64,000 nt of DNA, taken from Leptodactylus fallax. Its lineage: Eukaryota; Chordata; Amphibia; Anura; Leptodactylidae. Both the position numbers and the translations under genes were made by a program. The first letter of the stretch is position 1. Every line of letters starts with the position of its first letter. The notes under the pieces were generated by a model. The model made no database searches. It saw only the letters and a program-made list of their open reading frames with translations, and had not been told where the DNA came from. The stretch covers positions 6,855,501 to 6,919,500 of the forward strand of contig CAMRHE010000035.1 in the NCBI GenBank assembly GCA_947044405.1. Reading direction: 5' to 3'. This document shows, piece by piece, positions 35,590-47,999 of the stretch.

Positions 35590-36715
35590 CTTCACTGAGG
35601 CTGTGAAAATTGCCAAAGCACTGCACTTTCGGGGGTCATGAAGTAGTCCATGAAAGCATCTTTCATCTGTACAGCTGTGTTGGATGCACGACCAAAGTTC
35701 CGGTTGGGAGATGGTTCTCCAAAAGCCACCTATGGCTCCACTTCCATGTCGGGGTTGTCATTGTCCTGAACATAGCTGTGAATCACACAGAAAGACCTGG
35801 TGCTACCATAGGCGCTGACATCAATAGCAATAGATCTATACGTGGCATTAGCCACCACAATCAGGACCACTGAAAAATACTTTTTGTAATTGAAGTATTG
35901 TGATCCTGAATGTGGTGGCTGCTGCACACGTATTGTACATGCTTATCGTTGACGGTGCCTATGCAGTTGGGGAAATTGGCCACAGACTGAAAGCCTGCTG
36001 CTGCCTGCAACCAAATCTCCAGGGTCGGACTGGGCATTCAATATGGGCTGCAATTGCTGCTAGATCATGTGACATGTGCTCCTCCAAAACCTGGAATTGG
36101 AGGTCCATGGGGTGTATAACTCTCCCCAGTTGCCAAAAATCTGGAAGAGAAAGAGAAAAACAAAATCAGTAAACATGTAAAGACATATTTTCATACCTGT
36201 GATTATCAAAAAATGGCACAATTCAAAAAAGAGTTAGAAAAAGTTCAATACGGCATCATAAACACAAACAAATTTATGTTCATTTTATTATCTGAAATTA
36301 GGATTCACCAATTGAAAATTAAATATGGTCATCTGTAGGTTTTGCAGCTGGTGAGCAGTCAGTAGAAAATACAGTAAAAATATGTGTGTACATTTAAAAG
36401 TGGATATGAACATTCATTCTAGTGTTTGGGTCAGTGAGAATCACACAACACAAATAGCAATATGTGACCCATCTGTTTTTGGTTCCATGACATGTATGAT
36501 TGTGAACATGGATACAATGTTTTTGCAACAAAATTAATTTAAAAATGTGAATAATCACCACAACGTGATGAGCAGCCTTTCCATTGGAGTGATGGCCGTC
36601 CTCATGGGAGTATCCTCCTGGCGAAGATACTACGAGAGGATACCATCAAGCCGATCAAAAGCCTTGACTGACATCTGGCAGAAACTAAAATGTTTCTCAG
36701 GGTATCTGTGAGTAA
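35590..36715 (-). pseudogene. PIF-Harbinger transposase, decayed, two exons
   Basis: Read on the minus strand. The first piece (36715-36545) encodes FCQMSVKAFDRL, then DTPMRTAITPMERLLITL, the N-terminal part typical of Harbinger transposases. After an intron-like gap, 36150-35590 encodes FQSVANFPNCIGTVNDKHV and, after a frameshift, GSQYFNYKKYFSVVLIVV and YRSIAIDVSAYGST. These are the DDE domain blocks. The first catalytic position, normally the Asp of an IDGKH-type motif, reads N-D-K-H here and seems shifted or lost. The second Asp (IDVSAYG) is kept. The C-terminus is not recognisable. An inactive remnant. Confidence 0.75.
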
Positions 36716-37269
36716 AAGAAGCACAATATATCATGATTAATTCATCAACAATACAGTGATCACAATTAACACAATGTTAACAGGGAGTAATATGCATACT
36801 ATCATCCTCCTTGGCAGCCTGAAACTAGCTGACAAACAGTGAGCAATTAAGTGTAATCTATTCTACACTCAAGATATAGTCTACATAGTCTTATTTAAAA
36901 AAGAATCACCGTCTTAATCACCCCTTCTACGCTGTAGGTTTATGGGGTGAACCCAATAGTGGCGCCTGGTCATCCAACGGCTTCTTTCTTGCTCCTGTTA
37001 ATAAAACAAATTCATAAAAATTACTTAATATGTAAAAAACAAACACTTGGCAATTTGACAAACAAACAAAAATTGAAATACCTGCTGCCGTATCCTGTGG
37101 CGACATATTATATTTATTATAATCTTCATTAGAAGGACCATTTCAGTCCCCCTGACTTTAATCCCTCTATCTGCAAGTATGTCCTAGGGCCCTAGAGCTG
37201 CCAGCATAAGACATGTGAGGTGTAAAATGGCTAATGCAGAGATGTAGGTGGAGTTTGCTTTACCTAGTA
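36716..37269. other. No recognisable feature
   Basis: AT-rich sequence between the Harbinger remnant and the next repeat; nothing supported. Confidence 0.35.
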
Positions 37270-37475
37270 GGCTTGCCTAAATCCAGGTGAGAAATAATTA
37301 TAAATCCTGTGTCGAATTCAGCTACAAAATTCTGTGTCAAAATTTGCAGTGTTTTTTGTCAAGAAGAATCTGCCTGAAATTCCAAAACCAGAAATTTTCT
37401 GCTGTGCATTTCCACGGTAAATTCAGTGTGAAATTCAGTAACACTTTCTTGTGTGTAAACCTAGCCTTACTCTTA
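37270..37475. repeat. Short non-coding repeat with AAACCTAGCCTTA end
   Basis: Contains repeated AAATTC(A/T)G-type words and ends GTGTAAACCTAGCCTTAC, typical of frog MITE ends. A related piece (CTGCGTGAAATCTGCC with CCCATTT..AAATGGG) lies at about 33945-34010. Confidence 0.4.
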
Positions 37476-38239
37476 AATTTCATTCAAACAACAAATATCT
37501 TCTAGACCAGGGGTCGGCAACCCCCGGCACGCATGCCAAGAGTGGCACGCGATGCTTATTCCCCTGGCACGGCAGCGGAGTCCTCACCCAGCAGTTTCAA
37601 TCGGAGCAAACATGGCCGAAATGAATCTGCTATTATTATACTGTGGGGTCTCTTCAGACCCTGAGTATAATAAGCGGAGCCCCAGGGGAGGTGATCAAAC
37701 ATGAAAAACAATGTTAACTCACCTTCCCTGGATCCGCAGCGGCTCTGTGCTCTTCAGGCGCTTCTGCCTGACGTAAGAGACTGCTGACAGGGCCTCAGGG
37801 GTCACGTCCGACGTCATTACGCATAATAATGCGACGTAACCCCTGAGACCCAATCAGCGGTCGCTGACGTCAGGGAGAAGCGCCCACACAGCGGCTGCGG
37901 AGCAGGAAAAAGTGAGTAGCTATCAGTTTCAGTTTCCCTCCGGCGTGGTGCACACAAGCTGGAGGGAAACTGATGCCAGGACGGATCCCATAGTTTTCTA
38001 TGGGATCGGTTCTGGCAGAAGAGGCATCAGTTCTGGCGCCATATTTGTGCCTCAGCCGGATGGAAAAACGCTACCTGCAGCGTTTTTCCATCCGGCTTCC
38101 TTAAAATTTCATTAGGGCCAGGTGCTGCCTGAAGATGGATGTGGCAGCATCACCAGGCGTCTGCACAGTCTATGTACAATAGTAAAGCCGGTAATTGCCG
38201 GCTTCACTGCTGTACCTGAGTGAATTGCTCAGGATTGGT

Positions 38240-38510
38240 TAAAGCTATAAAGAAACACTTGGATTCATTTTAAAGATGAGAATCTTCTCTTTAAAATGAT
38301 ACCAAGATCACCATGATCGTCCTTAAACATCCTGAGCGATTCGCTGGTGAAAACGATGTTCGGCATTGAAATCCCAATGCAGATCTCAATTCCCCACATA
38401 GTTTTAACAGTGAATCGCTCTGAATGTGTACGATCAATCATGGAGATCTTGGTATCGTTTTAAAGATGAGATTCTCATCTTTAAAATGAATCCAGTTGCA
38501 TCTTTGTGGC
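38240..38510. repeat. Large palindrome inside the hAT-like element
   Basis: The outer arms GGATTCATTTTAAAGATGAG (about 38262) and the inverse near 38490, and the inner arms ATACCAAGATC/GATCTTGGTAT, can fold into one long hairpin. A decayed centre with GAGCGATTCGCTG and GTGAATCGCTC remains. Confidence 0.7.
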
Positions 38511-39032
38511 CCTAACAGATCCTTAGAAATGGGGCTCTAAAAGTTTTCCCCCCTTCCTGCCTCAGGCAGCATCTTAGAGCTAAGGAAGGAGGGGGGAGGA
38601 GGAGCTGCAGAGACAATGTTAACTCATCATTGTCTGTGCATAAGCTGCAGATGACGGGGGTAGCAGAGACTTCCAACCATGTTATCCCCTCTCATATCAA
38701 TCAGAGAGCATACTGTACTTTTTGCTCTCTGATAGTCACATAGAGGGATAATGTAACACCCCTCTGAGCCTAATCACATAACCAGGAAGTTTATTGGCGC
38801 TGTGACCCAGGCATTTACCATCGTCCAAGTCGCAGCGCCAGAAGTGTCGCACCAAACACTTACACAACACATGCACAAAGTCACCAATAAATTTTACATT
38901 TTTTCACTGTCCCTGTCCTGTCCATACCTGTCCTGTCCATCTTTATAGAGTAAAATACGTCGCCCGCCTCTCTAGTGATATCTGTTACACGCAAAAATAA
39001 TAGTAATATCAATTATCACTAGTATTATCACC

Positions 39033-39080
39033 ATAATACCGTGTGCAGGGGCCGCTATGTGACATAATACCGTGTGCAGG
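39033..39080. repeat. 31-bp minisatellite, about 2 units
   Basis: Units with CATAATACCGTGTGCAGGGG, the same family as 523-740 and 56905-57705. Confidence 0.75.
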
Positions 39081-39189
39081 GGTCGTCAGACTTACAATTA
39101 TTGACCGGCACTCTGAGTACCTCAACTTTGATTTTTTTAATCGAAATCGGCACGCCGAACAAAAAAGGTTGCCTACCCCTGTTCTAGAC

Positions 39190-40390
39190 CATGTGAATCA
39201 AATTCCTACTCTTTGTCGGCCTCTATCATATGAAAACCTAATAAATTACTGCATGTCATTGTCTCTCAGGACAGCTTGCACCTTCATAATATACAACCTG
39301 TCATGGATCTGCCTCTGTGCAGCATTAGGATATGCTCACTCTGGATAGATACCCAACACATTTTCCATATAAGAAAAATGTCTGCAGCAGAAACTCACCT
39401 GCATTGCAGATTTTGTCATTTTCACCACATATTTCACCCTTTGCAATATCTTAATGTTCCTCCATAGTGCTCTCATTAGTATTATTGTGTTCTGTTCTGT
39501 TGGAGTATAGTTTTTTTTTACAGAATAAATAGTAGATGAGCTAACAAAACTTTGTTCAAATTTCTTTTTTTTTTATCAGTAATTACATGAAACAATTATA
39601 ATCTGACATTTAGACAAATAGTTCTGTGAGGCAAGCAGAGATAATAATAAAGCTGAGATTTCCTATGGATTTTAGTCTTATGGATGTTTAATTGTTCTGA
39701 GAGCTTTTATCTTAACAGTACTAATAACCAACACAGGAAAGCTAAAGGTATGGTTTCACATAACTGCATTCATTTAATCTGCAATCAAATAAGGAAATGA
39801 TCAGCAATGAGCTCTAATCTGTCTTCAAAGCAAGATGTTGGCAACTTTTAGGGAACAGCATGAAGAAAGTTTCAGCAACGAGTGAAAAAAAAAATCATTT
39901 GGCAAAATATACAATCCAAATTCAATGTGTGAAGCCAAATATAACTATATATCTAACAGAATAATTTTAACATGGAATATTATGTACCTCTGTGTATTTC
40001 TTGAATATCACACAATGCTAGATAGATGTTTTCAAGCTGCACTTTTGAAATAATAAAATGTTAAGCCCCATGAAAAAGTGTCCATCCCCTTAAAGTTTTT
40101 TTGTATCTCTGTGTAACCAAAAGTAAGCACTACCTAATTCATGTAGATGATTCTACCAAATGTTGATATGTGTTGATCTTGAGCCATTACCAAGTTCCCA
40201 AAGTTTAGCAGAATTGTTCTTTGGAGCTTCATGGATTGGAAAATCTGAATAGGCAAATACTGTACAATGCTAATGATCAATTGTAGTGCTGGAAAGCACA
40301 GAGGGTATATCATAAGGACTACAACATGCTTCCAACACAGTATGCTCACTGTTTCAGCACATGGAAGCTTCTGTACAAAAAAATTCATGT
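39190..40390. other. No recognisable feature
   Basis: AT-rich sequence; short frames show no family likeness. Confidence 0.4.
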
Positions 40391-40735
40391 GCCTAAGACC
40401 CCATGCAGCGAATTGCTGCAAAAAATACGCAACAGAAAAGACTGTGGCGTAAACACATCACAATTTTTTTTGCAGCGTTTTCTAACAGAAAGTCAGAAGT
40501 AGTTTTCCTCTGCGGACTTTCTGCTCCTATTATACCTATATGGAAAACGCAAGCGTTTCTGTAGGCATAATAGACATGCTGCAGATTTCTTTTCTGCAAT
40601 GTATGTATGGGATTAGCCAGAATATCATCCACTTTGCAGGTATTGTAAAATGCAGAGCTTTTTGCCGCATTTCCGTTGTGGCCAAAACGCTGCATTTTCT
40701 TACGTGGGGCCCGTGGGCTAAGAAAGGTTTGTTGA
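40391..40735. repeat. Family A short inverted-repeat element
   Basis: Starts GCCTAAGACCCCATGCAGCG and ends, inverted, CTTAGCCCACGGGCCCCACG. Signature CTGCGGACTTTCTGCTCC and TATTATACCTATATGGAAAA inside. About 345 bp. Confidence 0.7.
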
Positions 40736-41102
40736 ATTTGAAAACAAAGAACTTGCACAATGTCCCAGTGCTTTGAACTGAAAAGGTGACTGCATGACAG
40801 GCTAATAATTCTCTTTTCCCAATAACTGGTCAAATCTTTCTGGAAAAAAGTAAAGTATCATTTCAGTATCATCTTATTCACCAGGTGGGCAGCAACATTA
40901 AAAAATAAAATAAAAATAAATGGTTGCAGCGCACTTGGTGAATTAGAGCAAACTTATATATACTGTATATATATATCCTTCCAGGGGTCGTATCCTTTGA
41001 AAGGGTAGACAGACTTAAAAAAAAACATATGCCAGATAAAAAATAGCTGCATCTTGCTAAAAATGTTAAATCAGGTACACTAGACACTTACCTGTACATA
41101 TA

Positions 41103-41700
41103 CAGGGGTTGAACAAAATAATGTGAACGCCCCTATTTTTATATAGCCAAATTGAACATTTCCTGACACACCTACCTTTTTTCTCAGTCATGTAGCTAAT
41201 ATTACTGTTAATAAACCGTATTACTTATGCTGTCCTCAAAATCTGTTTACTTAATTTAGGGGCATGACATGTTGATCTTACAGAGTTCCAAAGGCAAATT
41301 ATTGTGTCTGGTAGGTTCATCTGTGACTAGAATTGCTGAGCTAATGTAGAGGTCTACTGTTTCTTTCATGACATCTTATAATGTAAAGAATGGCAAGACA
41401 TTTGCAGAGAAAAGAAGCTGTGGTCAAAACTTAAAGCTTGTTGTGAGGGGTTACTTGATAACTTGAATTGTAGCCAAAAAGCACACAAATGTGGCTGCTC
41501 AAATTACTATAGAGTTTAATGCAAGTTTAAGGTCACCAATAGCATTAAAATTTATCAGCCACACACTACACAATGATGATATCCATGGTAATGTTGCAGT
41601 ACCCAAACCAAAGTCAAGCTATAACTGTCAACCACAGCTGCTTCTGTCTAAAGATGTGCATAGTGGGATGCAACTGTACAACTTGACACACACCCATTGA
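41103..41700 (+). pseudogene. Tc1/mariner-like transposase fossil, N-terminal part
   Basis: Opens TA|CAGGGGTTGAACAAAATAAT, a Tc1-type end. From about 41275 the decayed translation follows the paired-like DNA-binding region: FQRQIIVSGRF, RIAEL, GKTFAEKRSCGQNLKL. The catalytic part and the right inverted repeat are missing. Confidence 0.55.
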
Positions 41701-42276
41701 CTCAACAAACTGGGTAACAGATGCACATAGGCATGTACAAACAATCATTCCTCTTCAGAACCTTGTCAAGTCTCATGTATCACAAAAAAACAGATTTTTT
41801 TTAGAACTGCACAAATAATAAAGTTTATTGACAGCAATATAAGTTAAATGACTTAGGAAGAGTTCAACTTGACTATGTAAAAATAAGGATGCTATAGTTA
41901 TTTTATCCAAAATACATAGAAAGATTGATATCTTGTAAAAGTCAGTGGAACCTAAACCCACTGTGTCATCAAACCGATTTGACTTTGGGCCACTATTAAG
42001 GGCCTTGTATAGGAAGCTTCCCCAGTATTCACCCTTTAATCTCTATACAGGGATCTAGACTGGGAGACTTCCCGGTACAATGGTCATAAACAAGCCAAGG
42101 TGAGACATAGGTATCAGGAAGAACAGAGATCACCAGACAGGGACATAGTCAGAGAACAGGCCAAGAATCAATACACAGGTAAATCAAATATGCAGCAGCA
42201 GAGTAAAGCACCTTCTCAGGATGTAGCAAGCTAAGAATTTTTATTGATCAGTCATCTTACTGTGTAGGAAGCTGCC

Positions 42277-42531
42277 TAAGACTCGGTTCACATCTGCGCT
42301 TGCCACTCCGTACGGGGATTCTATTCCAATGCGGAGAGAAAAGTGCTGCAAGCAGCGCTTTTCTCTCCGCATTTTTCGCCCTTTTCGGGTGGAAGCCGAA
42401 TGGAAACTATGCAGACCCCATTATAGTCTATGGGGTCCGTGGGTTTCCTAAGGTAACTGCTTTTTTTATGCGGGATTAGGTTTCCGTTCGGGGGGTCCCC
42501 CAACCCGTGTGCAGATGTGAACCCAGCCTTA
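42277..42531. mobile_element. MITE with TAAGGCTGGGTTCACATCTGC-type ends
   Basis: The left end TAAGACTCGGTTCACATCTG and the right end, inverted, TAAGGCTGGGTTCACATCTG form the terminal repeat. A perfect inner hairpin GAGAGAAAAG...CTTTTCTCTC lies at about 42340-42370. About 255 bp, no coding. Confidence 0.8.
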
Positions 42532-43201
42532 AATAGCTCACAGGTGCAGACAATTGGCTGGGAACAGACTGCCAGGATTACAGCTTCTTTAAGGGCCAGT
42601 ATATTCTACAAGCAAGTATTGAAACACAGCACAAACATATTTATATACAAACATGCACATATTGGGTCACATGGGAATGTATGGTGATCACACGGGAACT
42701 TTCTGCCCTGCCCCCCAGAACTTTCCAAACATTTCTAATTTGTGTGGAAGCATCCTTGAAACTAGGAATATATAAGTATATTCAGAAGACAAAGGCTTAT
42801 CCAAGAGAAAAAGTAGAGGAGTAAAACAGAGATGAAAGTGCAAAAGGACAAATGAAAAAGAAAAATAAAGGAAAAAAATAAAATAAAATAAATGACAGGG
42901 AAAAAAATGAGGGGGGGGGGCGTATCTCATCCATAGTACCTTACTTCTTGTTGCCAGGTTGTTTAGCATATTTTCAAGAACTTAAAAAAAAAAATTTTAA
43001 AAATGTAACTGTTTTATTAGGGGGTTTAACTTGCGATCTTTAGATTCACTACATCAGCTATTGAGGCCTGTCATGATCATTAATGCCAGTCTCTGCTGGT
43101 GCTTTGGCAGCCGCTCTGCTTCTGAGCAGCCATCATATCTATAGACCCCTGGTGCACTTGAGACAAATTAAGATTTATGATACACAGGCTTTGTAATTAT
43201 A
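42532..43201. other. No recognisable gene
   Basis: Contains an A-rich run (42840-42910) and a G-run at 42911-42920. The piece at about 43070-43140 (GGCAGCCGCTCTGCTTCTGA) looks like old repeat debris. Confidence 0.35.
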
Positions 43202-44853
43202 TACAGTCATATGAAAAAGTTTGGGCACCCCTATTAATCTTAATCATTTTTAGTTCTAAATATTTGGGTGTTTGCAACAGCCATTTCAATTTGATATATC
43301 TAATAACTGATGGACACAGTAATATTTCAGGATTGAAATGAGGTTTATTGTACTAACAGAAAATGTGCAATATGCATTAAACCAAAATTTGACCGGTGCA
43401 AAAATTTGGGTACCCTTATCATTTTATTGATTTGAATACTCCTAACTACTTCTTACTGACTTACTGAAGCACAAAATTGGTTTTGTAACCTCACTGAGCT
43501 TTGAACTTCATAGCCAGGTGTATCCAATCATGAGAAAAGGTATTTAAGGTGGCCAATTGCAAGTTGTTCTCCTATTTGAATCTCCTCTGAAGAGTGGCAT
43601 CATGGGCTCCTCAAAACAACTCTCAAATGATCTGAAAACAAAGATTGTTCAACATAGTTGTTCAGGGGAAGGATACAAAAAGTTGTCTCAGAGATTTAAC
43701 CTGTCAGTTTCCACTGTGAGGAACATAGTAAGGAAATGGAAGACCACAGGGACAGTTCTTGTTAAGCCCAGAAGTGGCAGGCCAAGAAAAATATCAGAAA
43801 GGCAGAGAAGAAGAATGGTGAGAACAGTCAAGGACAATCCACAGACCACCTCCAAAGAGCTGCAGCATCATCTTGCTACAGATGGTGTCACTGTGCATCG
43901 GTCAACAATACAGCACACTTTGCACAAGGGAAGCTGTATGGGAGAGTGATGCGAAAGAAGCCGTTTCTGAAAGCACGCCACAAACAGAGTCTCCTGAGGT
44001 ATGCAAAAGCACATTTGGACAAGCCAGCTTCATTTTGGAAGAAGGTCCTGTGGACTGATGAAACAAAGATTGAGTTGTTTGGTCATACAAAAAGGCGTTA
44101 TGCATGGCGTCCAAAAAACACAGCATTCCAAGAAAAACACTTGCTACCCACTGTAAAATTTGGTGGAGGTTCCATCATGCTTTGGGGCTGTGTGGCCAAT
44201 GCCGGCACCGGGAATCTTGTTAAAGTTGAGGGTCGCATGGATTCAACTCAGTATCAGCAGATTCTTGAGAATAATGTACAAGAATCAGTGACGAATTTGA
44301 AGTTACGCCGGGGATGGATATTTCAGCAAGACAATGATCCAAAACACAGCTCCAAATCTACTCAGGCATTCATGCAGAGGAACAATTACAATGTTCTGGA
44401 ATGGCCATCCCAGTCCCCAGACCTGAATATCATTGAACATCTGTGGGATAATTTGAAGCGGGCTGTCCATGCTCGGCGACCATCAAACTTAACTGAACTG
44501 GAATTGTTTTGTAAAGAGGAATGGTCAAAAATACCTTCATCCAGGATCCAGGAACTGATTAAAAGCTACAGGAAGCAACTAGAGGCTGTTATTTTTGCAA
44601 AAGGAGGATCTACTAAATATTAATGTCACTTTTCTGTTGAGGTGCCCATACTTTTGCACCGGTCAAATTTTGGTTTAATGCATATTGCACATTTTCTGTT
44701 AGTACAATAAACCTCATTTCAATCCTGAAATATTACTGTGTCCATCAGTTATTAGATATATCAAATTGAAATGGCTGTTGCAAACACCCAAATATTTAGA
44801 ACTAAAAATGATTAAGATTAATAGGGGTGCCCAAACTTTTTCATATGACTGTA
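43202..44853 (+). mobile_element. Tc1-type transposon B, full length and young
   Basis: TA at 43202-43203 and 44852-44853 flank an element of 1648 bp. The inverted terminal repeats are about 210 bp (43204-43416 and 44640-44851) and agree at almost every position I compared. The outer end is CAGTCATATGAAAAAGTTTG. One transposase gene with a single frameshift lies between them. It is a different Tc1 family from the element at 23221. Confidence 0.95.
43602..44623 (+). pseudogene. Tc1 transposase (DD34E) with one frameshift
   Basis: The first frame runs from ATG 43602 (MGSSKQLSNDLKTKIVQ) through a paired-like double helix-turn-helix with the linker GRPRKISERQRRR. At about 43927-43933 the frame shifts by one base, near HKGSCMGE. 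The rest continues in the second frame to the stop at 44621-44623. Catalytic residues are Asp (WTDETK, codon 44057), Asp (QQDNDPKH, codon 44330) and Glu (NIIEHLW, codon 44435), with exact DD34E spacing. Total length equals a normal 340-residue transposase less one base. Apart from the shift it looks intact. Confidence 0.94.
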
Positions 44854-47800
44854 TATAACAATCTGAAGAATCCGTGCTATATTATCAAAGTCTGAATATG
44901 GTTTCTATAGCATGTCTGGTGTCAGATAAACAATAATTAGTTGGGCAGGATGTGGGAATCACAAGAACGGAAGATCAGATTGTCCAGTAATGTACTTTTC
45001 AAAGGCTCCTGACACCACAAGAGCTTGCCATTCAAATGAAACTATGAAGGCTGCCAACAACTGGCAAGACAACTCCATTCTCTGTGGGATTTTGCTCTTC
45101 AGGATGCAAACAAAGGTGGCCCAAGAGGGATATAGCATATTGATAAGAAGACAGATCAAAACCATTCAGTGGGAAACAATAGTTTTAGGCTAGAGGAGAA
45201 AGGAGACAGAAGTTGGGGTGAGATATGGTATAAACATATGCAGGTCGGGATCATTGGGGAGGATCTAGAAAGAGAGGTGTCCTGTGGTATAGTATCTGGC
45301 ACCAAAAGATTAGCCAAGGATCTTTTAAGTTATGTGCAAATAAGACCCTATTGATGAAAAAGATTTGTTCCTAGTGCCACCTATTGTAAGGTAGCTTTCT
45401 ATAGATTAATACCTGGTTTTCAAAGAAACCTAAGGGCATAATCTTGGAATAATAGCAAAGCCATCCACAGACAACTGTTTCAAGGTTTTTACCTCTGATC
45501 AGTGCACAGTAGGGTATTGGCTCGCTCTGCAAGAGGTCTCAATGTAGGTCAAAAGAGGTATTGTCTCTCATTAGGGAGAGGTTGGTACTTATTAGACCAT
45601 GCATTATTTCCTCTGGTGGGCACAAGGCATGCCAGTTTCACATTGCTATCAAGGATTAGTGTGATTACTGTTGTGTGGAAGTTAGTAAAATATGCCATTG
45701 TACACTCCTACCTATGTATGAGGTGGCATATAGAGTGCTGAATGGTCCGTATAATGACACTTTGTTTAACTAATTGGTGCCTCCCCTGTAAAACTGTAGG
45801 TAGACAGAGGTTCAGTTTGGACCTATATAATTCTAATGGTACCATATCGATCCATACCCTAATAACTCCATATACAGTATATGAGCCTTAACAGTGCAAG
45901 CAATTAAACATTAGCACAATTATGCCAATTATAAATTGTTACAAAGCTACAATCCTATGGAAAATTGTGGAAAAGACATGGCATTGACATGACCTGTTTA
46001 ATCTCTTCTAAATCTATATAAGGATAGTTGACAAACTTGTGTTGTCAATTAAAAATGCTGTATCGATGTAATGTCTACTGTTATACATATCATTATTTCT
46101 AGGCATGATGGATTAGTTATTGAAATAATTTTGGATTAATAAAAGCAGTTTTATTGTCCAATGTTCCACTTAGTCTGTTTAACATTTTATGCTGAAAATC
46201 TTTCTATGTTAAATTGATAGTTAATCACAGTAAGTATTTAGACTAATCACATTAGTGAGCAGTCATTAAAGGTTTGCTCTAAGGCTCAAAATGGAAATAG
46301 TACAATATTGCCTTGATTGAAAACACATTTCTGTAATTTGGAACAATATGACACAACATAAAAATGTACGTTAGTGAACTTAGGAAAATAATTCATCCTG
46401 TAAATATTGAAGGATCTGCAGGGAGAATGATAATGTAACATTCATGAAGAAACTCTAATTGTTTGAGTCTCTTTTTTGCTGATTATGCCTAGGAAGTGCT
46501 ATTACTGTTGTGGGATTTCTCCAATTAGTATGCTACAAGAAACTGCTCCAGTTCTCTTTTTAGAATTCTCTAGCGGTAGAGAAGAAATCAGTATCAACTC
46601 TGAAATTTGAAACGTCTTAATATTATTTCATATATGCAGCACTGAGCTCATTGCACAATTATTTTGGAAGGCTACCAAAGCAACCTTATTTCTTGGAACA
46701 GGCAATTTCCTCCTATCAAGCCTCCTGGGCCTTTCTTGCTAACTCCAAGTCCTACTATCGCACTTATGGACCTCACTTCTTCATCAAAAGGAAAAATTGA
46801 TGCTAAAAAGAGGAAAGGAAAATGACTTTTTAATCCTTCCCAGTCTGAAGTGATGCTAGATTAAAAGTTATTTTCTCATCGATGCAGACTGATTTCGAAT
46901 TAGATCTTAGAAACAGGGTGAAAGGGCACAAAGGCATGAGGATACATACAAAATGGATAACATGAATTTCTGCTAGTTTGATAGCTGAAGTATTAACAAT
47001 TCATTTTATATATGTACACTATATTTTCATATACTAGCTATAAACATTGCATAGCGAAGTAAGTAATACTATATATTATTTTTATGGGAAACATACATTT
47101 ATCTATAGCTTTATTTTTTCTATTAGTTATCTATTTATCTATCTATGGAAATTTCTAATATCTTCAGAGGGTCAGGCAACATGACATACAGCCTGTATAC
47201 TTTAACTTTTAGATTATTTAAAAGTACATAGAATTTTCTCCATTGCTAAATGAACTTCTTCAGGGGTTATGCAATGAAGTTGTTTTATTATCTGTAATAG
47301 ATAGACATAAGAAGATCATATTAGTGTCTATGATCTATAACACCATTGTTTCTTATGTGAAGGAGCTTAGTATAGCATTAAACCCCTTTGGCACTGCTCA
47401 AAGATTTTTGTTCCTGAAATCAAACAACATTTTAAAGAAAGGACAGGTCATCTAAGTTTTCTGAGAATGCACTGTTATATTTTCAGCAACTGGACACTAT
47501 TGACCCCTTTTTGTCTGAAAATCAGTGCAGGAAGATAGGGACCTTGGCATTGTTGCTTCTAAATTGGGCAACCCAATACAGATTTTTTGTTATAGCCCCA
47601 AATAATTTTCCATAATTAGAAAGGTTAATTAATGGCAAAAATGCTGATGTAGGGCAGTGGTGAGGTTAATGTCTACAACCCTGGTAGCCTACGGCTGTGG
47701 AATGTTTAATTCTAGGTGGCTTAGGGCAGAAAAAGGGTTCATGTTGCATACCTAGCATTCAGTGGCTTACTTACCTCTCCATACTCTATCATTGTTGTGC

Positions 47801-47999
47801 TATCAGGAAGACTGAGATTAGAATTGATAAGCATCTCCCCCTCTTACCAAGACTGTTCCCTATGGACCCCTCACTCTTATTCAGACATCTTTCATGCCCA
47901 CATCTCTTTCACAGATTGCTTTGCATGCCCATTTCTGTTACACAGACCTCTCCCCATATTCTAATCTCTCTCACATACTGTTGCTCATGGTCAGGTGGA
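44854..47999. other. No recognisable feature over about 3.1 kb
   Basis: Frames up to about 80 codons without family likeness. Mildly AT-rich. I see no inverted ends or tandem repeats that I can delimit. Confidence 0.4.

Larger units (their letters stand above)
37508..39181. mobile_element. hAT-like non-autonomous element with 8-bp target duplication
   Basis: Inverted ends CAGGGGTCGGCAACC and, from the right, CAGGGGTAGGCAACC. The 8-bp duplication TTCTAGAC lies at 37500-37507 and 39182-39189. The length is 1674 bp with no transposase. Inside are the TTATTATACTGTGGGG palindrome (37633-37675), a TGACGTC-rich block (37770-37880), several perfect hairpins, a large palindrome (38240-38510) and two units of the 31-bp minisatellite (39033-39080). 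Confidence 0.9.
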
